A stretch of 12,500 nt of DNA from Botryococcus braunii (taxonomy: Eukaryota; Chlorophyta; Trebouxiophyceae): the NCBI GenBank assembly GCA_002005505.1, contig KV908345.1, forward strand, positions 673,849 through 686,348, written 5' to 3'. Both the position numbers and the translations under genes were made by a program. Below, piece after piece: positions 7,184-12,500 of this stretch; position 1 is the stretch's first letter; every line of letters begins with the position of its first letter. The notes under the pieces are model-generated. The model saw only the letters and a list, made by a program, of their open reading frames with translations. It did no database searches and had not been told where the DNA came from.

Positions 7184-7185
<2 letters not shown>
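6440..7185. other. Unassigned stretch
   Basis: About 745 bp with no recognised feature. On the minus strand a 97-codon frame (6488-6781) includes IQLQGPPFGLLHVVMQILS and ITTHPEWATHFNPLPRSVH, which is protein-like in composition but matches no family I know. Since it lies upstream of the minus-strand RNase H, a diverged or foreign pol segment is possible. Overlapping frames of similar length mean that chance cannot be excluded. Confidence 0.3.
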
Positions 7186-7237
<52 letters not shown>

Positions 7238-7254
7238 CCACACACACACACACA

Positions 7255-7311
<57 letters not shown>

Positions 7312-7334
7312 GCGCGCACATGCACACACACACT
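7186..7334. repeat. (AC)n microsatellite with internal (CG)n run
   Basis: A nearly pure AC array with two short C interruptions. It passes into alternating CG at 7297-7317 (just over ten units) and returns to CA. Alternating purine-pyrimidine of this kind is a classic Z-DNA-forming sequence. Long open frames over it are artefacts. Confidence 0.97.
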
Positions 7335-7486
7335 CACTGCAGCGAGCCGGTAGGCAGTCAGGGCTTGGCTCAACCGTATGCCAAGCTGTACATTCTACTG
7401 GGTGTAGCCTCTCAGGCTTTGCGTCACTACAATGTACCGCTTAGCATACGTTGAGGAGAACCCCGACGCCATCTGCCTGCCAATAC

Positions 7487-7509
7487 ACGCACGCACGCCC
7501 CCCCCCCCC

Positions 7510-7587
<78 letters not shown>

Positions 7588-7620
7588 GCCCACCCCCCCC
7601 CCCCCCACATACAAACACAC
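7487..7620. repeat. C-tract / (AC)n / C-tract compound repeat
   Basis: C17 at 7498-7514, then AC repeats from 7516 to about 7582, then C14 at 7593-7606, with ACGCACGC-type units beside both C runs. The complementary strand has G17 and G14 runs, which could adopt G-quadruplex structures. Confidence 0.97.
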
Positions 7621-7669
7621 AATCGTACCACAAGGAACCACATAGAACCACAAAACGCAACAAGTGAAA

Positions 7670-7704
7670 AACAAACAAACAAACAAACAAGCAAACAAGC
7701 AAAC
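7670..7704. repeat. (ACAA)n microsatellite
   Basis: Tandem acaa units, two of them with a G substitution, about 65 bp to the right of the compound repeat. Confidence 0.9.
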
Positions 7705-7719
7705 GTATTGTCATAAAGC

Positions 7720-8290
7720 ATAAACGGAGAACCAAAAGCATAAAAGGCATAAGTGTGCAAGGCAAACAGTCTCAAAAGACCCATGCAAGCATAAACATGG
7801 CAAAAGGACAGAAACAAAAACATAAGACGCCCTCCAACCAAGGCTTTCTATCTAAATCAGGCGAGTCAGGATGGAGGAGGAAAACGTACCTAAAATCCCA
7901 TGTCTTAACCCCAAGTCGGTGACGTTCTTGGAGCGGCAGATCCCCGCTAAGGCAATATCCTCGCTGAATAGGGATGGAGGTAGCGACAGTGATCCTAGAA
8001 CCCATGAAACCTGTGGACAAAGACAAGTCAGTTGGCGGAAATGGCTGTTCGGGGTAACAAGCTGGCCGGCACTACGAAGCGGACCAAGTAGCAATCATGG
8101 AAGGAGGGATAACTCGTTGCACGAGAAAACATAAAGGGATCCAAACTCTTTAGGACTGTTGCACAAACCCAAGAGAGGATTACAGGCAAACCTAAAAGAC
8201 AAAGCTCATATCGACCCCACCTCTGGCAGCTTTTATAATGACCTTGAGTCCTTTTACAGCCTTAACAAAATACTATCCTAGCAATGGAGG
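7720..8290. other. Unassigned stretch
   Basis: No known domain was recognised on either strand. Overlapping frames of 80-87 codons occur on both strands (plus 7871-8134; minus 7852-8094 and 7772-8026). The minus-strand peptide IQRGYCLSGDLPLQERHRLG lies downstream, in pol order, of the possible protease segment, so it may be decayed pol. There is no direct evidence for that. Confidence 0.25.
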
Positions 8291-8299
8291 GGCCTGTGC

Positions 8300-8500
8300 C
8301 TAAGCAGCTGCGGTGGGAACAGCCATGTTAGAGCCGTTTGGGACACCCCGTGCAACGACTTTGACCCGTTTGGTATGAAGTTTGCCACCTTCTAGTGTAA
8401 CAGTCAATGGACATGGCAATTGGGTAGGCGACTAAAGTTGATACAAAAGTGGTCGAAGTCCTGTCCCGATGCAGCTGCTTAGCCAACTGGGGCCCCAACT
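8300..8500 (-). pseudogene. Possible Ty3/gypsy protease-region remnant
   Basis: On the minus strand one frame reads PCPLTVTLEGGKLHTKRVKV and VARGVP (about 8415 to 8344). Just upstream another frame reads KLGPQLAKQLHRD. This resembles the segment after the active site of gypsy aspartic proteases, where a leucine-rich helix is followed by a V-x-L-x-G-G strand. The DSGA active site itself was not found. The position, downstream of a gag-like segment on the same strand, agrees with gag-protease order. The assignment is tentative. Confidence 0.33.
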
Positions 8501-8678
8501 TTGGTCTTTTAGTTTTGACTATGCCTTCCCGTCAAGCAATACTTTGGCACTGGTGTAGCAGGGAACCAGACCATTGGTGGGATATCGGTGATGGGAATGA
8601 GAATAAATGTAACCTTTATCTTACAATTGCACATCTTGCAAGCTCTGGCTTCATCTTATGGATCCTCTCGCTATTCCT

Positions 8679-9263
8679 TGTAAACATTTAGACACAAGGG
8701 AAGTACAACTAATGCGTGCAGTTTTTCGCCCTTCAATGTCATTTAATAGCTTCTATTGCCCCAAGCAAGGCTGTTATTATTTTAACACATGAAGCAAGGA
8801 ACACACTTTGTTGGTAAGACACTATCAACATACATGTACATGTTTCCAGCAAGAACAAGTTGCAGCTTTGGTGTCCCTATGTTGGGTTTCGTTCACAGTT
8901 TCCATTAGATCATTTCTGATTCATGACTTTTAAGGCCACCTCCTCCCCGGCTTCGACCTGCTCCCAAGATATAGTTCTTATCAACTACACCAGCCTGACG
9001 TGCCTTCCAAGGCCTTTTTAAAAGCAAATGCTTTTCCTTGCCCGCACAACCCTATGAGAGTGCAACATGACTTTGACATCCGCCATAAATTTTGTAACCA
9101 TGCTTTCGAAACTCGGCCTTCAAATTAATCATTAATCTGAACTCCTCTAGTTTAGGTTTGAACCTCTTCCTTTTCGTTGTAGGTCGGTCTGCTCTTCCTG
9201 CCTCCATTCCCTCTTGTAAGAGAGCTAAACTTCCATAGAGCTCATCCTAGCACAAGCGTGGAC
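8679..9263 (-). pseudogene. Gag-like retroelement repeat, copy 1
   Basis: This 585-bp segment is repeated at 11057-11374. On the minus strand it reads LYGSLALLQEGMEAGRADRP, KRKRFKPKLEEFRLM and INLKAEFRKHGYKIYGGC near the right end, a coiled-coil-like and basic stretch such as gag proteins often have. A gag identity is inferred from its position before protease-like and RT segments, since no zinc knuckle was seen. It holds about 270 bp (8828-9098) that the other copy lacks. Stops break the frame. Confidence 0.5.
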
Positions 9264-9266
9264 GGA

Positions 9267-9295
9267 CTCCCTCCCTCCCTCCCTCTCTCTCTCTC
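9267..9295. repeat. (CTCC)n/(CT)n microsatellite
   Basis: Pyrimidine-only tract of ctcc units passing into ct units, directly after the end of gag-like copy 1. It is polypurine on the minus strand, but no LTR start follows it. Confidence 0.9.
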
Positions 9296-9361
9296 GTTTT
9301 CACTATCCCCCCTCTTTTTGTCTCTGGCCCCTGGATTCCGCGTACCCGCATGCAAGAATTA

Positions 9362-9392
9362 TGGTGTGCGGCTAATATAGGCTTCACTCTTT
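9362..9392 (+). repeat. Fragment shared with the RNase H-integrase linker
   Basis: Bases ggtgtgcggctaatatag onward match the minus strand of 5951-5985, with the encoded peptide WCAANIGFTL versus WCAVRIGFTL. It links this part to the family B element. Confidence 0.55.
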
Positions 9393-9446
9393 ATTCTAAA
9401 TCGATCCGATGTAGAATCCGCCAACTCCACAACCACCTCCATGGCA

Positions 9447-9464
9447 CCGGGTACCGGTACCCGG
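9447..9464. repeat. 18-bp perfect palindrome
   Basis: ccgggtaccggtacccgg equals its own reverse complement. It lies in a GC-rich stretch just upstream of the plus-strand reverse transcriptase. Confidence 0.9.
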
Positions 9465-9569
9465 GGCGGGCCGGTCCAAGAGCAACTGACCCAGGATCCC
9501 TAGGCAAATGGGGAGGCAAAGCGTCGGGTAGACGACCAGTATTCAACGTCGTCGGGTAAGTGTTAAGGA

Positions 9570-10190
9570 CCCTCCAGATCAGAACAGGTGCTAAAAGATA
9601 AAACCGAGCGATTGGACGTGTTCCTAAGGGAGAATAGTGACCTGTTCCTTAAGGTTTGCCAAGGTTGCCTCCTCAAAGATAGGTGCGCCACACTATTCAG
9701 ATACTGCTGGTTCTGTGCCCCCGAAAAAACCTGGTTATCGCCTATCCTCATTGGAATTAGAAGAGAGCAACAAGACGGTTGATGAGCTCCTTCCTATAGG
9801 ACACATTTGGCCTAGTCAGTCACCCTATGCTTCTCCTGTTCTCTTTCTCAAGAAAAAGGAAGTTACACATGGTCATCGATCAGTACAATTTAGAGCTGTT
9901 AAATATATCACGAACCCGGACAGGTACCCCTTACCCCGCATCGATGATCTTCTCCATAGGCCCAAGGGAGCGCAGGCCCTCTTTCGCCTTGACTTGTTCA
10001 GTGGTTATCACCAAGGTCGGCTGAAAGAAGAGGATACCACAAAGCAGCAATCCGGACTCCATTGGGGTCGAGTTTTTCTGGTACCACCTTTTGGACTAAC
10101 AAAGGCTCCGGCGACCTTCCAGAGACTTATGAATGAGATCGTCCAGGGTTCCATTCGGGAGAGATTTGTTGTTCTCTTTCTCAAGAGAAG
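9570..10190 (+). pseudogene. Ty3/gypsy reverse transcriptase pseudogene, plus copy
   Basis: Reverse transcriptase copies element RNA into DNA. From 9570 one frame gives VLKDKTERLDVFLRENSDLF. A frameshift leads to the frame from 9637, with YRLSSLELEE, PYASPVLFLKKKE, RYPLPRIDDLL, FRLDLFSGYHQ (first catalytic Asp kept, residue 119 of that frame) and PFGLTKAPATFQRLMNEI. Around residues 75-90 the template-grip region is scrambled by a small indel pair. The catalytic YxDD box is gone: FVVLFL is followed at once by antisense of the minus copy. So fingers and palm are present, while thumb, connection and RNase H are missing. The copy ends at the palindromic junction near 10190-10200. Confidence 0.93.
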
Positions 10191-10253
10191 GAAGGGATCC
10201 TTCCTGAAAATCAACACATCATCAAGACAGACAACAACAAATCCCTCCCGAAT
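10153..10253. repeat. Core of inverted repeat 3
   Basis: Bases 10153-10173 pair with 10233-10253 at 20 of 21 positions. Between them is a 59-base interior centred on GGATCC (10195-10200), itself flanked by ggaag and ttcc. This is the junction of the two reverse transcriptase copies. Confidence 0.9.
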
Positions 10254-10849
10254 GAAACAATCAGTGAAGATCTTATTCATCAGGCCCTAGAAGGTGGCCG
10301 GAGCATTCCTCAGCCCGAAAGGTAGTAGGAGGACCTCGTACAACCGATGTGGAGTCCAGAATGACGTGTTTTGAAATATCCTCTTCTCTCAGTCGACCTT
10401 GGTGATAACCACTTAACAAGTCAAAACTAGAGAAGACCTGCGCTCCCTCGAGCCTGTCGAGACGATCATCAATCCGGGTAAGGGGCACCTACCCAGGTTA
10501 GTGATTCGCTTGACACCTCTATAATCAATGACCATGTGGCAAATCTCTTCCTTACTCTTGACAAAGAGAATTCGAATCGGGAAACATAGGGTTGAGTGAC
10601 TAGCCCAATGCTCAATATGTGTCCCAAAGCTCATCAACCATCTTATTTCTCTCTTTTTATTCTAACGAAGACAAACGAAAAGCAAATTTGTTCGGCCCGC
10701 GGGGGCACAGACCTAGGCTGTATCCAAACAGTGTGGTACACATGTCTATGAGGAGGCAACCATGGCAAACCCTTAGGGAACAAGTCACTAAACGCCCTTA
10801 GTAATCCGCCCAATTGCTCAGGATTGTCCTTCAGCAACTCTTCCAATCT
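10195..10849 (-). pseudogene. Ty3/gypsy reverse transcriptase pseudogene, minus copy
   Basis: Minus-strand order: RLEELLKDNPEQLGGLLRAF, SDLFPKGLPWLPPHRHVYHT and WIQPRSVPPRAEQI; frameshift; ILFVKSKEEICHMVIDYRGV; frameshift; [14 protein letters not shown] and [17 protein letters not shown] (first catalytic Asp kept). The PFGLTNAP region is badly damaged ([13 protein letters not shown]), and a final frame reads CFIREGFVVVCLDDVLIFRK. The catalytic box is CLDD at 10218-10229 instead of the usual YxDD; both Asp remain. It ends immediately after this box at the junction with the plus copy. It is less complete in motif B than the plus copy but keeps the box the plus copy lost. Confidence 0.92.
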
Positions 10850-11065
10850 TGAGGGCCCCGTAGGCTTACTCGATGGCGTTGAATCCTGGTCCTCATCCAA
10901 AATCTCTTCCTCCCCTTGTGCTTGGGGTTCCTGGGTCACTTGCTCCTGGACGGGCCCGCCCAGGGTACCCGGGTGCATGGAGTTGGTTGAGGAGGTGTCG
11001 CATTCAACGCCAGATGGATTTAGCCCGCTTCCCTCTGAGGGTAGCTCCCGGGGCCCTGTAAACAT
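10850..11065 (-). pseudogene. Acidic linker upstream of reverse transcriptase, minus copy
   Basis: In frame with the RT N-terminus, about 72 codons rich in Pro, Ser, Gly, Gln and Glu, including QAQGEEEILDEDQDSTPSS. It has the low-complexity composition of a disordered linker between protease and RT domains. No protease active site was seen. The frame starts close to the boundary with gag-like copy 2 (11057), so protease seems to be deleted or to lie elsewhere. Confidence 0.6.
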
Positions 11066-11374
11066 TTGAACAGAGGGCTCAGTACAACTAATCCCTGCAA
11101 CTTTTTGCCCTTCAATGTCCTTTAATTGCTTCTATTGCCCCAGGCAAGGCTGTAATTAATTTAACATTTTAAGCAAGGGGCACACCTCGTTGATGGACAC
11201 TATCTATGGTTATGCTTTCGAACTTGGCCTTCGAATTAATCATGCAACTGAGCTACTCTACTTGAGGTTTGAACCTCTTCGTTTTTGTCGGAGGCCGGTT
11301 TGCTCTCCCTGCCTCCACTGCCTTTTGTAAGAGAGCTACAGTTTCCTGGAGCTCATTCCAGCACAAGCGTGGAC
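11057..11374 (-). pseudogene. Gag-like retroelement repeat, copy 2 (shortened)
   Basis: Same orientation and ends as 8679-9263, lacking about 270 internal bases. On the minus strand, NELQETVALLQKAVEAGRAN and TKTKRFKPQVE match the copy 1 peptide. It continues upstream to 11543 in one open frame, MYHSTCGRN and CDGCLAKMDTYPP, which has no match in copy 1 and is not a recognisable zinc knuckle. It sits directly before the acidic linker and RT of the same strand, as gag would. Confidence 0.5.
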
Positions 11375-11544
11375 TACAACTGGTGGGTACGTAGATGCCT
11401 TCCTGCACTAATACGTATAACGCAAGAGCGTGATGGTGCGGCCCCCACCAAAGCACACCCACCCTTAAAGGTGGATATGTATCCATCTTAGCCAAGCAGC
11501 CATCACAGCCAAGCAAGTTTCTCCCACAAGTGGAATGGTACAAT

Positions 11545-11815
11545 CTATATGGTAGAACTCCCCTCCTCTCTTCTGTTTAAGCGTTGGGACAAGCATATAG
11601 AGCCACACATCATTACATGTCTCACAAACTCACACTCAAACTCAGACCTTCACGCGTTACCTCAAACTTGTTATGCAAAAACTCGGTCTCGTGGCATTCT
11701 TTCTACACACGCGTGAGCGTTGCCCACGCACATGCACGCAAGTTGATTATGGCAACATATTTCTCAGATAGCTATGGCTAGAAGTCAAAAGTGCATCACC
11801 AAATTGGTTTGTATT
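11545..11815. other. Unassigned stretch
   Basis: No feature was recognised. On the minus strand it follows the copia-like integrase, where the rest of a copia pol would be expected, but no motif was seen. Confidence 0.3.
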
Positions 11816-11819
11816 GTGT

Positions 11820-12140
11820 ACATGCTCAACTGGACAATCTGTGGCAGGGTAACAAAGCAGAAGCCCTCACCGATAGAGTTATGTTGAGACGCTCGATCTT
11901 GCCATTTCGCTGCATGCTCACAGACCTGCTACCTGATGAATGCCTCCATAGTGCCTACAGCATTTGTCAAGGAAAGAAACTCAGTTCTATTGTGTATACT
12001 ATTCGATATGACCGTACGATCAAACTAGGGCTGCCAAGGTGTTCACAAACATACAGCCTCCTTACTATTTGTTGACATTCCCAATATGTCAATGAATATC
12101 ACAGTGACATTACACAGGTTCTCCTGCATTGAATGGCACT
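11820..12140 (-). pseudogene. Ty1/copia-like integrase core remnant
   Basis: Minus-strand order: CHSMQENLCNVTVIFIDILG and MSTNSKEAVCL (compare the CGPM...ITFIDD...K.KEEV order of copia integrase), then NRTEFLSLTNAV (the D.GTEF motif with its Asp changed to His), then MQRNGKIERLNITL and ALLPCHRL (the TPQ.NG..ER.NRTL block). The catalytic Glu of the ER motif survives at 11892-11894, while both catalytic Asp are lost or unclear. Stops and shifts occur throughout. The motif order and spacing make copia much likelier than gypsy. No copia RT or protease was seen within the window. Confidence 0.6.
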
Positions 12141-12284
12141 CTCATCCATAATCAAAGAGACTAATATGCGATCTGATTTGGTGTGCATGCATGGCACCAC
12201 TGGAGACATTGAAATATTGGGGGCCATAGAATAGATGAGTTCAGGGGACATCTTGAACAGTCAAGGGAGTCCCTGTAGCTCCAT

Positions 12285-12475
12285 AGGTGAGTTATGTGGG
12301 AATGCACTTGATTTTCTTGACTTCAATCTTACCTCCAAGATATGCAATGACCTTATGGACAGCTCTCACATTTGTCAAGACATTGTTACAAGGTATGCCC
12401 AATTTGTTGGAACTCAGAACCACTTCTCCTCGACCTGTTCTCATGTGATAACCCACCACGTGCCTTTTCTTAATG
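12285..12475 (-). other. Unrecognised open frame upstream of the copia-like integrase
   Basis: About 63 stop-free codons on the minus strand, including RHVVGYHMRTGRGEVVLSSN, TNVRAVHKVIAYLGG and KIEVKKIKCIPT. In pol order it lies upstream of the integrase, where a gag or protease region would be. I recognise no family, and an open frame of this length can arise by chance. Confidence 0.25.
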
Positions 12476-12500
12476 TTGTCTCAAAACCTCTTAAAAACTA

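Noticed and set aside
7102..7841. Long open frames of repeated His-Thr or Cys-Val on both strands
   Set aside because: They are translations of AC/GT, CG and C microsatellites; the repeats create stop-free frames without any gene.
8390..8410. Second copy of the TGTAACAG LTR end
   Set aside because: An isolated 8-base match with no similarity beyond it and no opposite end.

Overview
The window looks like repeat-rich, gene-poor eukaryotic nuclear DNA. Nearly everything recognisable is a decayed LTR retrotransposon. Two superfamilies are visible: several Ty3/gypsy pol pieces (integrase, RNase H, reverse transcriptase, probable gag and protease) and one Ty1/copia-like integrase piece near the right end. 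No intact cellular gene, rRNA, tRNA, operon or CRISPR array was seen. Every pol piece carries frameshifts, stops or truncations. The pol style fits a plant or alga, but the long CA and C tracts are less typical of plants, so only 'eukaryote, possibly Viridiplantae' is safe.

Layout. 1-1390: possible end of a gypsy pol frame, a polypurine tract, LTR-like sequence and an unusually hairpin-rich block. 1449-1990: gypsy integrase pseudogene (family A) with an in-frame run of 24 A. 2393-3483: large inverted repeat of unrecognised retroelement sequence. 3751-6425: a second large inverted repeat; the left arm is RNase H plus integrase (family B) on the plus strand, and the right arm is the same order on the minus strand. 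The right integrase is interrupted by a 198-bp LTR-like insertion with TG...CA ends and a perfect 5-bp target duplication. 6440-7185: nothing assignable. 7186-7704: CA, CG, C and CAAA simple repeats. 7720-9263: mostly minus-strand material, with a weak protease-like and a gag-like segment. 9570-11065: a third inverted repeat, two reverse transcriptase copies meeting tail to tail. 11057-11543: second copy of the gag-like segment. 11820-12140: minus-strand Ty1/copia-like integrase remnant.

The most distinctive property is the repeated tail-to-tail arrangement: three separate segments are duplicated as inverted pairs, each meeting at or near a short palindrome or small tandem-repeat junction. 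This implies repeated inverted-duplication events or preferential insertion in opposite orientation, followed by long decay. The 198-bp insertion, still flanked by perfect target duplications, is a comparatively well-preserved event. No gene products are expected to cooperate here; any activity would be transcriptional, such as hairpin RNA from the inverted repeats feeding small-RNA silencing, which is inference.
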